DNA from: UMGS1820 sp045615805
Lineage (GTDB): Bacteria > Bacillota > Clostridia > Monoglobales > Monoglobaceae
Assembly: GCA_045615805.1 (NCBI GenBank)
Contig: JAZLFN010000031.1
Coordinates: 52,638-116,637 of the forward strand
Length of the DNA: 64,000 bases
Direction: 5' to 3'
The position numbers were made by a program, and so were the translations under genes. The stretch's first letter is position 1. The number at the start of each line of letters is the position of its first letter. Positions 6,597 to 15,250 of the stretch are shown here, one piece after another. Below the pieces are notes generated by a model, which saw only the letters and a program-made list of their open reading frames with translations, was not told the origin of the DNA and searched no databases.

Positions 6597-9425
6597 TTAT
6601 ATAAATATCCTGAATGAAAAATCTATGCTTTTATCCGAAAGTCTGTATTTTTTATCAAGCTCGGGCCCGCAGCTTCCGGAGCCTATGCCCGAATTTTTGT
6701 AGTCTATGCGAAGGTTGATATTTCCCGACTTTTTAAGCTCGTCTGTGTGAGTTGCCTTGAATAAATCTTCGGTTGTGTATTCCGATACATTTATCTCGAA
6801 AGATTTATCGGGGATAAAGCATAAACCGTTTTCAAATTCCAGATATCTTACATCAAAGTGGTTGCCGTGCTCCTGTGGCATAATGTAGGGAACATACTCG
6901 GACTTTGCGTCACTTTCGTATGAGCCGAGCTTTGCATACCTTTGCATATCGCAATATGTTTCATAGGGACCCATACCGTAGTATCTGAATTTGCCTGCTG
7001 TTTTGGGCAAGGTAAACTCAAAGCCGAATCTTTGGAGATAAACAAAATCCTCTCTTATATTTCCTTTAAGCGAAACCTTTACGGAGCCGTCATTAAAGAA
7101 TGAATATTCTGCGGTATAATCCATAAAGGGCGTTCTTGAAATTCCCGAAAGTCCTCCCGTTACGGAAATAGTGTTTTCGGAAAGCTTTGCATCATAAGTC
7201 TTATGCATAAGATTATTTAAGTTTGCACCACCCATTAACCACTTTTCCTTGTCGTAAAGTTCGTTATCGGTGGGAGCTCGGAAAACCGTCAGTTTTGCAA
7301 TGTCATTAAGCTTTCCGTCAATATCCTTAAGCATTCCCTTTGATGCGTCAAAAATATGCTTAAAGCCGTCGCCCTCTATTTCAATATATGAACCGTTGCT
7401 TGTGAATTTAAGCTTGTCCCAAGCCGTGCAAAATTCTTTTGGCTCTTTCTTTATATCAAGCTCGTGCTGGGTTGAAGCAACCTCAAAATCGTTTTTGTCA
7501 ATAAGACTTATGTTTAAGCAGCAACCTAACTTGCAGGATTGAGGAACAGACATATTAAAGGGAATATCCATACTTTGGTGGGGCGGAATATCAACTGTGC
7601 ATTTCATTGCGGAAAACGCCTCGCCGTCCTTTTCTACCGTCATATAAATCACATAGTCCGAAAAGTCGGTAAAATCGTAAAGATTATGTATGGTGATTAT
7701 GTTGTCCTTTAACTCTGTTTTCATAGGCTGATATGCGGCTTTGGCATTAAGGCTTCCCGATTTTAAGGTTCTGTCGGCAAAGACGAGTCCGTCACAACAG
7801 AAGTTTGAGTCGTGGGTAGGCTCTCCGAAGTCGCCGCCGTATAACGGCACGCCCTTTTCGTTATATACCGTGTGGTCTGCCCATTCCCAGATACAACCGC
7901 CTATAAGCTTTGGGTATTTATATACCGTGTCATAATAGTCGCAGACATCTCCGGGGCCTACTCCCATTGCGTGGGAGTATTCGCACATAATAAATGGGCG
8001 CGGGTCATCATCATAGTTTACGGCATTTTCGATAATTTCATTTATCGACGGGTACATCATACTTCTCACATCTACGGCTTTGGGATTGCGGGGATTGGCG
8101 TAGTGTGCACCCTCATAATGCACAAGTCTTGTTTTGTCACGGTTTTTGGTGTATTCACTCATAGCGGTGTGGTTCTCGCCGTAACCGCTTTCGTTTCCCA
8201 GCGACCACATAATTACGCAGCAACGGTTTTTGTCACGCTCAACCATTCGTATCTGTCTGTCAAGAAAGGCGTTTTTCCATTCAGGCTTTGTACAAAGCCA
8301 ATCGCCGCTTTCCGTATCAAATCCGTATTTGCCATTTCGGGAGGCAAAGCCGTGAGTTTCAAGGTCTGCCTCGTCAATTACATAAAAACCAAGCTCGTCG
8401 CATAAATCAAGCATATACGGTGTTGGCGGATAGTGAGAGGTTCGTATGCAATTTATGTTAAGCTTTTTCATAAGCAAAAGCTCGGCTTTTAATTCCTCTT
8501 TCGGAATATGATAACCGTATTTCGGGTGGGTATCGTGGTGGTTTACACCTTTAAGCTTCACGGACACGCCGTTTATAAGCAATTCCCCAAGCTTTGAGGT
8601 TTCTATTTTTCGCAATCCGATTTTTATGGGAATATATTCAGATCCGTGATGGATTACGGCAGTATAAAGATAAGGTTTTTCCGCATTCCAGAGAATGGGA
8701 GAAGAAAGGTCTGTCTTTTTGCCGTCCATGTCAAATACGCAAAATTCACCATCGCCAGAATATTCAATTTTTTTATCATCAAAGGTAATTTCAATATCCC
8801 AAAGACGGTCGGTGTCACGGGACAAAAGATATACATCCCTGAAAATTCCCGATATTCTGAAAAAGTCCTGGTCCTCAAGATAGCTTCCCACGGACCATTG
8901 TCTTACCTTTACGCAAAGAGAGTTCTTTCCCTTGGCGAGTAAATTCGTAAGCTCAAACTCCGCAGGCATATGAGAGCCTGTGCTGTAGCCTGCAAATTCG
9001 CCGTTTACAAAAAGCTCAAAGCAGGAGGAAACGCCCTCAAATACAATATATGTTTTTCTGTTTTCAAAGCCTTGCGGAAGAGTAAATGTTTTCTCATAAA
9101 CCCCCATTGGATTGTCGTCCGGTATATATGGAGGATTTACGGAAAAAGGATAGTATATGTTTGTGTACCACGGCTTACCAAAGCCCTGCATCTGCCAATT
9201 TCCGGGCACTTGGATTTTGCCTGTTTTGCCGTTTTGAAGAAATTCTTCTGCATCTCTTTCGTAATAAGTAAAGTCCCAGGTTCCGTTAAGATTAAAATAA
9301 TAAGGGGAATTTTCCGCAACTCCCGCCAATGCACCCTTAAGGCTGTCGTAGGGTATGTAATACGAACGGGCAGGCTCTCGGTTTATCCAAAGTCTTTCAA
9401 GGTCCTCGTAAAGCTTAAGTCCCAT
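6597..9425 (-). CDS. lacZ: Beta-galactosidase, glycoside hydrolase family 2
   Basis: The 942-residue cytoplasmic enzyme has the GH2 order: sugar-binding domain (about 45-200), immunoglobulin-like domain, TIM barrel (about 270-570) and C-terminal Bgal small-chain domains. RTSHYPPTPY and the acid/base Glu412 in WSLGNESGYG are clear, as is the nucleophile Glu482 in MCEYSHAMG. It hydrolyses terminal beta-galactosides such as lactose or galacto-oligosaccharides. No signal peptide is present. Length is slightly under the 1020 residues of the E. coli enzyme. It stands alone with its own promoter and terminator, without a permease or lac regulator beside it. The start has GGAGG nine bases upstream. 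Confidence 0.95.
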   Translation of the reverse strand: MGLKLYEDLERLWINREPARSYYIPYDSLKGALAGVAENSPYYFNLNGTWDFTYYERDAEEFLQNGKTGKIQVPGNWQMQGFGKPWYTNIYYPFSVNPPYIPDDNPMGVYEKTFTLPQGFENRKTYIVFEGVSSCFELFVNGEFAGYSTGSHMPAEFELTNLLAKGKNSLCVKVRQWSVGSYLEDQDFFRISGIFRDVYLLSRDTDRLWDIEITFDDKKIEYSGDGEFCVFDMDGKKTDLSSPILWNAEKPYLYTAVIHHGSEYIPIKIGLRKIETSKLGELLINGVSVKLKGVNHHDTHPKYGYHIPKEELKAELLLMKKLNINCIRTSHYPPTPYMLDLCDELGFYVIDEADLETHGFASRNGKYGFDTESGDWLCTKPEWKNAFLDRQIRMVERDKNRCCVIMWSLGNESGYGENHTAMSEYTKNRDKTRLVHYEGAHYANPRNPKAVDVRSMMYPSINEIIENAVNYDDDPRPFIMCEYSHAMGVGPGDVCDYYDTVYKYPKLIGGCIWEWADHTVYNEKGVPLYGGDFGEPTHDSNFCCDGLVFADRTLKSGSLNAKAAYQPMKTELKDNIITIHNLYDFTDFSDYVIYMTVEKDGEAFSAMKCTVDIPPHQSMDIPFNMSVPQSCKLGCCLNISLIDKNDFEVASTQHELDIKKEPKEFCTAWDKLKFTSNGSYIEIEGDGFKHIFDASKGMLKDIDGKLNDIAKLTVFRAPTDNELYDKEKWLMGGANLNNLMHKTYDAKLSENTISVTGGLSGISRTPFMDYTAEYSFFNDGSVKVSLKGNIREDFVYLQRFGFEFTLPKTAGKFRYYGMGPYETYCDMQRYAKLGSYESDAKSEYVPYIMPQEHGNHFDVRYLEFENGLCFIPDKSFEINVSEYTTEDLFKATHTDELKKSGNINLRIDYKNSGIGSGSCGPELDKKYRLSDKSIDFSFRIFI

Positions 9426-9455
9426 AGTGCGTACCTCCGTTTAAAAGTTTTTTAG

Positions 9456-9484
9456 ATTATATCACTTCATAAAAGTGCAGTCAA
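9456..9484 (-). promoter_or_regulatory. Strong sigma-A promoter of lacZ
   Basis: Minus strand: -35 TTGACT (9479-9484), a 17-base spacer and -10 TATAAT (9456-9461). The spacer holds a short inverted repeat, CACTT-N5-AAGTG, which could be an operator; that is inference. Confidence 0.75.
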
Positions 9485-9494
9485 TGTCATTTTT

Positions 9495-10142
9495 TTACTT
9501 GTTGGGAAAGGGGCATACCTTCATACAAATTCCGCAGACTGCACCTCTTCCTATATGCTGAAATTCTCTTTTCATAAAATCACTGCAGGCTTTTGCGTCA
9601 ATCAAGTCCTCCCGTGAAGTGCTTTCGTTCCAATTCGTGCCTTTAATTGCGAGAGCCGGACAGCTTGAAACGCACAGGTTGCAATTTTTGCAAACGTTTC
9701 GGACGGGAATATCTTTTATGTCAAATTGACAGTCGGTAAGTATTGTGCCGAGGCGTACTCTCGGACCGTTTTTGTAAGACAAAAAAAGGTCGCTTTTCCC
9801 GATTGTGCCGAGCCCCGAGCGGACGGCGGCAAGCTTGTGAGAATAAATGCCCTGCATTCCGTTGACGGATTGGGAAGCAGGGACGGGAACATATTTAAAA
9901 CCGTTCTCCGCAAGCAACAGACCGCAACGGAGAGCCAGGTTGTCAATTAAGGCGTTTACCGTGCGATAATGATGAAAATATGTGTGTGTGGGAGATAAAT
10001 CAATTCCGTCAATGATTGCATCGGAAAGAGGTATCTCAAAGGAAATGGCATAAGGTAATTCAAATGGGTTTTCTCCTGCTTTGCAAAATCCAACCTGGCT
10101 TGCTCCCTTTGATTTTAAATATTCATCGATTTTCTGTTGCAA
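9495..10142 (-). CDS. QueG-like 4Fe-4S double-cluster protein, short form
   Basis: This 215-residue protein ends in a ferredoxin-like region with CKNCNLCVSSCP and CGICMKVCP, enough cysteines for two [4Fe-4S] clusters. The preceding VRSGLGTIGKSDLFLS resembles the epoxyqueuosine reductase family. QueG itself is about 380 residues and carries cobalamin-binding and HEAT parts; this form is much shorter and is common in Clostridia under that name, so true queuosine function is doubtful. The start is a TTG nine bases after AAAGGAG and 14 bases after recO, which points to cotranscription. A redox role is likely; the substrate is unknown. Confidence 0.65.
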   Translation of the reverse strand: MQQKIDEYLKSKGASQVGFCKAGENPFELPYAISFEIPLSDAIIDGIDLSPTHTYFHHYRTVNALIDNLALRCGLLLAENGFKYVPVPASQSVNGMQGIYSHKLAAVRSGLGTIGKSDLFLSYKNGPRVRLGTILTDCQFDIKDIPVRNVCKNCNLCVSSCPALAIKGTNWNESTSREDLIDAKACSDFMKREFQHIGRGAVCGICMKVCPFPNK

Positions 10143-10156
10143 TTTATGTATCTCCT

Positions 10157-10915
10157 TTACAGATTTGTTACTTTTCTTAAATAGTCAAGAGTTTTATAAT
10201 CTCTTTCAAGTAATGTCCGAATACAACTTTCCCCCAATACACTTAAATACTTCAGTGCCTCGGGGGACATATTAAAGGCAAATATCTTTTTGTCCTCTGC
10301 AACTGATATGTAAGATATTGCCGAAAGAATACTATCGTTTAGCTTAAGAGAGTTTTCGTGCTTTTCGGCACATTTTTCGCAAAAAACTCCTCCGTCAAGA
10401 GGACTTAGTGCAGTTAACGCATCCGTTCTTTTGCAGTCGGCACAGACGCTTAAATCCGGAAGCAATCCGCATAATGTAAGAGTACGAAACTCAAAAACGG
10501 CTTTTATTTTTTCCCATTCAAAGTCGTTTTCGCATTTTTCCAGCATATAAAGAGAACGGAGCAAAAGCTCGGTATGAGGTAAGTCGTCGGTGTTTTCCTG
10601 AACCACCGAATTTGTAATATCGCAAAGATATGAAGCATAAGCGTTTTTTTCAAGACTTTCCTTGAGAGAATTAAAGGAAGAGATAAGCTCTCCTTCATTA
10701 AGCTTATACAACGAGGATGAGCTGTTTTTAAACAGGGTAAATTTACTGTAAGCAAAAAGAGAGGTTGCGGATAACAACCCCGATTTTGCTCTGCGCGCAT
10801 TTCCGGCAAGTACGGAAATTTTACCCATATTACGGGTAATAAGAGTAAGTATGCGAGAGGTGTCGCCGTATTTTGTTTCCTTTGTGACAACGCCGTCGGT
10901 ATCAATGATAGGCAA
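10157..10915 (-). CDS. recO: DNA repair protein RecO
   Basis: RecO helps load RecA at gaps by displacing SSB together with RecR. The product has the N-terminal OB fold (TDGVVTKETKYGDTSRILTL), a helical middle and a zinc site formed by CADC and CEKC near residues 150-180. The start is uncertain: the TTG at 10915 gives MPIIDTDGVV, fits the family's N-terminus and lies nine bases after GGAGG. ATGs at 10924 and 10948 would add 3 or 11 residues. The gene overlaps the end of yqzL, giving the order era-yqzL-recO known from Bacillus. Confidence 0.9.
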   Translation of the reverse strand: MPIIDTDGVVTKETKYGDTSRILTLITRNMGKISVLAGNARRAKSGLLSATSLFAYSKFTLFKNSSSSLYKLNEGELISSFNSLKESLEKNAYASYLCDITNSVVQENTDDLPHTELLLRSLYMLEKCENDFEWEKIKAVFEFRTLTLCGLLPDLSVCADCKRTDALTALSPLDGGVFCEKCAEKHENSLKLNDSILSAISYISVAEDKKIFAFNMSPEALKYLSVLGESCIRTLLERDYKTLDYLRKVTNL

Positions 10916-11060
10916 TGGGTTCATCCTCCGTTTTGCTTTCATATACAATTTCCGATTTTGTGTTACTGTCCTGTGTAATTCCTTTATATTTCAGATACGA
11001 ATAAACGCTTCCGGTCTGAGTGAATTCAAGCCATGCTTTTTCGTTATCAAAATCTTCCAT
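10902..11060 (-). CDS. yqzL: YqzL family small protein
   Basis: A 52-residue frame reads MEDFDNEKAWLEFTQTGSVY, then SYLKYKGI, matching the YqzL pattern (W..F..TG....YL.YK). YqzL proteins are small cytoplasmic proteins of unknown function found between era and recO in many Bacillota, exactly the position here. GGAGG stands eight bases before the ATG. The last bases overlap recO's start region, which suggests translational coupling. The charged C-terminal tail is not conserved in the family as far as I know. Confidence 0.8.
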   Translation of the reverse strand: MEDFDNEKAWLEFTQTGSVYSYLKYKGITQDSNTKSEIVYESKTEDEPIAYH

Positions 11061-11072
11061 TTATAATGCCTC

Positions 11073-11112
11073 CGTATCATATAGCGTAAATTTAATTTTA
11101 GTATATGATACG
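11073..11112. repeat. 11-bp inverted repeat between era and yqzL
   Basis: The arms CGTATCATATA (11073-11083) and TATATGATACG (11102-11112) are separated by 18 A/T-rich bases. It sits just upstream of the yqzL ribosome site. It may be a processing or attenuator stem; it has no terminator U tract. Confidence 0.45.
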
Positions 11113-11140
11113 CAGGTTTTTATATACTGTTATAAATTTC

Positions 11141-12025
11141 CTATTCAAAGCCGATGTCGGATATAAAGTTTTCTCTGTTTCGCCAATCCTCTTTAACTCT
11201 TACCCACAGCTTTAAAAAGACCTTTTCATCTAAAAACTTTTCTATGTCACAACGGGCGTATGTGCCGATTTGCTTCAGCTTTTCTCCGCCCTTGCCTATA
11301 ATTATGCCCTTGTGGCTCTGCTTTTCGCAGTATATGGCGGCAGAAATGTCATAGGTCCCGTCGTCCCGTTGCTTCATATTTTCGATTTCCACGGCAATTC
11401 CGTGAGGAATTTCCTTGTTTAAAAGACGCAAAGCCTTTTCTCTTATGTATTCTGCCACTATCTGACGCTCCGGCTGGTCTGTAAGGGTATCGTCCGCAAA
11501 AAATTTAGGACCTTCGGGCAGAATATCGCAAAGCTTGTTGAGCACAAGATCAACATTGTCGCCATTTTTTGCCGATATGGGTATTATGTCGCAAAATTCG
11601 TACAAATCGGAGAGGTGTTTGATTACAGGTAACAAATCTGGCTTCGGTATGGTGTCAATTTTGTTTATTGCCAAGATCACGGGAACGTCCGATGTTTTAA
11701 GTCCCAAAAGAGCGGATTTTTCTCTTTCGTAAGCATCGGGCTTTATGTTGCAGTCTACAACATACAAAAGGGCGTCAATGTCCTGGGTTGCGGTATAGAT
11801 ATACTTTTCCATACGAGCGCCAAGCTTTGTGTGAGGCGTGTGTATTCCCGGAGTATCAATAAGGATAACCTGATAATCATCTCCTGTTCTGACTCCCATT
11901 ATTTTTGTTCGGGTGGTCTGCGGCTTTGATGATACAATGGATACCTTTTCTCCTATTATTTTGTTGGTTAAGGTTGACTTTCCCGCATTGGGGCGTCCGC
12001 ATACTGCTATAAATCCTGATTTCAT
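11141..12025 (-). CDS. era: GTPase Era
   Basis: Era is an essential GTPase that binds the 3' end of 16S rRNA during 30S assembly. The 294 residues show the G1 loop GRPNAGKST (about 10-18), TRTKIMG, DTPGIH, the NKID specificity motif and a C-terminal KH domain with GIIIGKGGEKLKQIG. The length is normal. The start ATG directly follows the ybeY stop (TAAATG), so translation is probably coupled. Confidence 0.97.
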   Translation of the reverse strand: MKSGFIAVCGRPNAGKSTLTNKIIGEKVSIVSSKPQTTRTKIMGVRTGDDYQVILIDTPGIHTPHTKLGARMEKYIYTATQDIDALLYVVDCNIKPDAYEREKSALLGLKTSDVPVILAINKIDTIPKPDLLPVIKHLSDLYEFCDIIPISAKNGDNVDLVLNKLCDILPEGPKFFADDTLTDQPERQIVAEYIREKALRLLNKEIPHGIAVEIENMKQRDDGTYDISAAIYCEKQSHKGIIIGKGGEKLKQIGTYARCDIEKFLDEKVFLKLWVRVKEDWRNRENFISDIGFE

Positions 12026-12511
12026 TTATCTTACCAATCCAATCTCTTCAAGAATTTCTTTTTGATAGCCGAACATCTCTTTCTCGTCATCGGGCATCAT
12101 ATGGTCATATCCCAAAAGATGAAGCATTGAATGAACGGTTAAAAACCCCACCTCTCGTGAAAAGGAATGCCCGTATTCCCCTGCCTGCTCAAAGGCTTTT
12201 TCAAGGGATATTACTATATCTCCAAGCAAAATTTCGCCCATCTCGTTAAGCTCTGCATATTCGTCCGAAATATTTCCGTCCTCGTCATATTCAAACATGG
12301 GAAAGGATAAAACATCGGTTGCTCTGTCAATGTTTCTGTGCATACTGTTAAGAGCCCTTATGCCTTCGTTATCGGTAAACATAACGCTGATTTCCACATC
12401 TGTGCGAAAATCCATATATTTAAGAGTGGCAAGGGTGCATTTTTTTACAAGCTCCTTTAAATCCTTTGTAAGCTTGTGCTTGTCCTGCTGATTTAAAAAA
12501 CATACCTTCAT
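12026..12511 (-). CDS. ybeY: Endoribonuclease YbeY
   Basis: YbeY is a zinc-dependent RNase for 16S rRNA 3'-end maturation and ribosome quality control. The 161-residue product ends with the metal motif HSMLHLLGYDH and has RATDVLSFPM and GEILLGDIVIS, as expected. It lies two bases after phoH and abuts era, the usual gene order. Confidence 0.96.
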   Translation of the reverse strand: MKVCFLNQQDKHKLTKDLKELVKKCTLATLKYMDFRTDVEISVMFTDNEGIRALNSMHRNIDRATDVLSFPMFEYDEDGNISDEYAELNEMGEILLGDIVISLEKAFEQAGEYGHSFSREVGFLTVHSMLHLLGYDHMMPDDEKEMFGYQKEILEEIGLVR

Positions 12512-12513
12512 AA

Positions 12514-13503
12514 TTATTTTTCCTGTCCGTTTTTCTTTTTGGAAGCACGCTCTCTTTCAAGAGCTTTTCTTTCATATGCTTTAACAATACGCTGAACCAG
12601 AGGATGTCTTACAACATCTCGTTCATCAAGGTATATAAACTCAATTCCCTCTGTGTTTTTAAGAACGATTTCCGCATCCCGAAGCCCCGACTTTTTATCA
12701 CGGGGAAGGTCAATCTGCGTAACATCGCCGGTAACTACAATGTGGGAGGAAAATCCCATTCTTGTCAAAAACATTTTCATCTGTTCGGCGGTGGTGTTTT
12801 GCGCTTCGTCAAGAATGATAAAGGCGTCGTCCAAGGTTCTTCCTCTCATATAGGCAAGAGGAGCAACTTCTATAATTCCCCGTTCCAGATTTTTGTGAAA
12901 GTTTTCAAAACCAAGCATCTCTCCCAAAGCATCATAAAGGGGACGCAGATAGGGGTCAACCTTTTCCTGCATATCTCCGGGCAAAAATCCAAGGCTTTCG
13001 CCTGCTTCTATTGCAGGTCGGGTGAGTATGATTTTGCTTACCTCTTTATTTTTAAAAGCGTTTACGGCTGCCGCCACGGCAAGATATGTTTTTCCCGTTC
13101 CCGCAGGGCCTATGCCGAACACAATGGGGTTAGATTTGATGGTCTGAATATAGTTTTTCTGTCCCAGGGTTTTTGCTTTAATGGGAACCCCGTGGGAGTT
13201 TATGCATAATACATCCTTTGAAAGCTCTTCAAGCTCCTCCTCGGTGCCGCTTTCCACCTGTGACATAACATAGCGAACCTCCTGTTCGCCTATTTGCTCT
13301 CCCCTGTTTGCCATTGCCAGAAGGGCGTTGATGGCAGAGGTCGCCTTTGCCACATTTTCAGGCTCGCCGCCTATTTTTATTTCGGAACCGCGGTTTATGA
13401 CAGCTACATCAAGCTCTTTTTCTATAATCCTGATGTTTTTGTCAAAGCTTCCGAAAAGGTTTATCACAAGTTCAATTTTTTCGGCTTCAATAAGTCTTTC
13501 CAT
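12514..13503 (-). CDS. PhoH family ATPase/RNA-binding protein
   Basis: The 329-residue protein has a KH-like N-terminus and a PhoH ATPase core with Walker A GIGPAGTGKTYLAV and Walker B AFIILDEAQN. PhoH-like (YbeZ/PhoL) proteins act with YbeY in RNA metabolism, consistent with ybeY next door. The ATG at 13503 is preferred because GGAG lies six bases upstream; an in-frame TTG at 13515 overlaps that site. First gene of a six-gene operon with its own promoter. Confidence 0.93.
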   Translation of the reverse strand: MERLIEAEKIELVINLFGSFDKNIRIIEKELDVAVINRGSEIKIGGEPENVAKATSAINALLAMANRGEQIGEQEVRYVMSQVESGTEEELEELSKDVLCINSHGVPIKAKTLGQKNYIQTIKSNPIVFGIGPAGTGKTYLAVAAAVNAFKNKEVSKIILTRPAIEAGESLGFLPGDMQEKVDPYLRPLYDALGEMLGFENFHKNLERGIIEVAPLAYMRGRTLDDAFIILDEAQNTTAEQMKMFLTRMGFSSHIVVTGDVTQIDLPRDKKSGLRDAEIVLKNTEGIEFIYLDERDVVRHPLVQRIVKAYERKALERERASKKKNGQEK

Positions 13504-13558
13504 AAAAATCTCCAATTATAAATCTTATTTAATAAAATTTCTCTTTTCTTATATAGAT

Positions 13559-13587
13559 ATGATAATCTAAATGCACTGATTTGTCAA
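13559..13587 (-). promoter_or_regulatory. Sigma-A promoter of the phoH-ybeY-era-yqzL-recO operon
   Basis: Minus strand: -35 TTGACA (13582-13587), a 17-base spacer and -10 TATCAT (13559-13564). The 330-base interval 13504-13833 thus holds two divergent promoters: this one and that of mraZ. Confidence 0.75.
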
Positions 13588-13639
13588 TTGTGAAAACACC
13601 AAATTGCAAACAAAAGGGGATTTTAGGGGATTTGAAATA

Positions 13640-13687
13640 AAAATGTTAAAAATTTTTAAAATTTTTCAAAAAAATTTCAAAAAACTA
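13640..13687 (+). promoter_or_regulatory. Phased A/T tracts (UP-element-like) upstream of mraZ
   Basis: Runs of A and T alternate every ten or so bases just upstream of the mraZ -35, almost without G or C. Such tracts bend DNA and contact the RNA polymerase alpha subunits. The role is inferred from composition and position. Confidence 0.5.
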
Positions 13688-13716
13688 TTGCATATTCCTT
13701 TTAAATGTAGTATTAT
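13688..13716 (+). promoter_or_regulatory. Sigma-A promoter of the dcw cluster
   Basis: -35 TTGCAT (13688-13693), a 17-base spacer and -10 TATTAT (13711-13716). Transcription would begin about 13723, inside the MraZ-box-like repeats. Confidence 0.7.
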
Positions 13717-13730
13717 AAAAAAGAAGTGGA

Positions 13731-13760
13731 GCGAAATGTATTGAAATGTATCGAAATCCA
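13731..13760 (+). promoter_or_regulatory. MraZ-box-like tandem 10-base repeats
   Basis: Three consecutive 10-mers, GCGAAATGTA, TTGAAATGTA and TCGAAATCCA, overlap the expected transcription start. The outer edges AGTGGA (13725-13730) and TCCACT (13757-13762) form an inverted repeat. MraZ is known to bind tandem repeats at 10-base spacing in its own promoter, so this is a likely autoregulatory operator. Confidence 0.6.
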
Positions 13761-13833
13761 CTGATTTTTTAAAAAGGACAAAAGGCAGATTTGCCTTAAT
13801 TTATCGGCTCTTGATGGAAAGGAGGCGACTTTT

Positions 13834-14265
13834 GTGCTCGTTGGAAAATATGAACAGAATATTGATGCAAAGGGTAGGGTAAATATACCCTCTAAATTCA
13901 GGCAGTCTTTGGGCGAGAACTTTGTTGTCGCCTTTGGACCGGTGTTTGGGGAGAATTGTGTAAATATGTTCCCCACGGAAGAGTGGAACGCTCTTATGGA
14001 AAGAATATATGCTCAGGGACCCGATGACAGGGCAATGCTTATGAGATATATTCAGTCACATTCGGCAGAATGTGTTCTTGACAGTCAGGGGCGTGTGGTT
14101 ATTCCTCCGGATATCAGAAAAGATGCAGGGCTTACAAAAGAGATTATGGTTGTGGGCGAACATAAGAAGGTTGAAATCTGGAATCTTGATAAGTGGAATA
14201 AGTATGAAGAAACTTCCTTTGATATGGACAAAATTTCCGACCTTATGAAGGATATCGGAATTTAG
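13834..14265 (+). CDS. mraZ: Transcriptional regulator MraZ
   Basis: This 143-residue protein holds two SpoVT-AbrB-like MraZ domains, with NIDAKGRVNIPSKFR at the start and VLDSQGRVVIPPDIRK in the second half. MraZ forms a ring and represses or tunes its own dcw promoter. It is the first gene, as usual, with a GTG start after AAAGGAGG. Repeats fit for its binding lie 75-105 bases upstream. Confidence 0.96.
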   Translation: MLVGKYEQNIDAKGRVNIPSKFRQSLGENFVVAFGPVFGENCVNMFPTEEWNALMERIYAQGPDDRAMLMRYIQSHSAECVLDSQGRVVIPPDIRKDAGLTKEIMVVGEHKKVEIWNLDKWNKYEETSFDMDKISDLMKDIGI

Positions 14266-14274
14266 GAGGCGGAT

Positions 14275-15210
14275 ATGGAATTTAAACATATATCCGTATT
14301 GTTAAATGAAAGCGTAGAGGGACTTTGCGTTAAAGAAAAGGGTGTTTATGCAGACGGAACGTTAGGCGGCGGCGGACATTCCGCCCTTATCTGCAAAGGT
14401 TTGTCACAAGACGGCACCCTTATAGGAATTGACAAGGATGAGGAGGCACTTGCTCACGCAAAAATCCGATTGGAAGAATTTCGATGCAAAAAGCTGTTTT
14501 GCCATGACAGTTTTTTCAACATAAAAGAGATACTTAAAGGGTGCGGCACGGAAACGCTTGACGGAGGGATACTCGATTTGGGAGTATCTTCTTACCAGCT
14601 TGACAATCCCGACAGGGGATTTAGTTATAACAAGGACGCAAGGCTTGATATGAGAATGGACAAAGCCTCACCCCTTGATGCATACAAGGTTGTAAATACT
14701 TACGACGAACAACGCCTTGCCGATATAATCTTTAAATACGGTGAGGAAAAGTTTGCAAGAAGAATTGCGGAAAGGATTTGTCGGGAGAGAGCGAACAAGC
14801 CTATAGAAACAACATTTGAGTTGTCGGATATAATAAGGACGGCTTTTCCGAAAGACAAAAGATTCGGGGACAAGCATCCGTCAAAGCGAACCTTTCAGGC
14901 AATAAGAATAGAGGTAAACGGCGAGCTTGAAGGCTTAAACCAAGCCATTTTCGATTTTACGGATTGCCTGAAGTCGGGCGGACGGCTTGCAGTGATTACC
15001 TTTCATTCTCTTGAAGACAGAATAGTAAAGGAAGCCTTTTCGGAGCTTTCCAAGGGTTGTACCTGTCCCAAGGATTTTCCTGTCTGTGTTTGCGGCAAAA
15101 AGCCTGTGATAAAAATAATAACAAAAAAACCGCTGACAGCCGGAGAGGTTGAGCTCGAAAACAATATAAGAGCACACAGTGCAAAGTTGAGAATAATAGA
15201 AAAACTGTAA
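14275..15210 (+). CDS. rsmH: 16S rRNA (cytosine1402-N4)-methyltransferase RsmH
   Basis: The 311-residue enzyme methylates N4 of C1402 in the 30S P site using S-adenosylmethionine. Visible motifs are YADGTLGGGGHSALI (AdoMet site), LGVSSYQLDNPDRGFS and TFHSLEDRIVK. It starts nine bases after mraZ with TAGGAGGCGGAT upstream. Length and neighbours are standard for the dcw cluster. Confidence 0.97.
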   Translation: MEFKHISVLLNESVEGLCVKEKGVYADGTLGGGGHSALICKGLSQDGTLIGIDKDEEALAHAKIRLEEFRCKKLFCHDSFFNIKEILKGCGTETLDGGILDLGVSSYQLDNPDRGFSYNKDARLDMRMDKASPLDAYKVVNTYDEQRLADIIFKYGEEKFARRIAERICRERANKPIETTFELSDIIRTAFPKDKRFGDKHPSKRTFQAIRIEVNGELEGLNQAIFDFTDCLKSGGRLAVITFHSLEDRIVKEAFSELSKGCTCPKDFPVCVCGKKPVIKIITKKPLTAGEVELENNIRAHSAKLRIIEKL

Positions 15211-15250
15211 AGGGTTGTAATTTAAAAGATTTACGGAAGGAGGAATAAAT

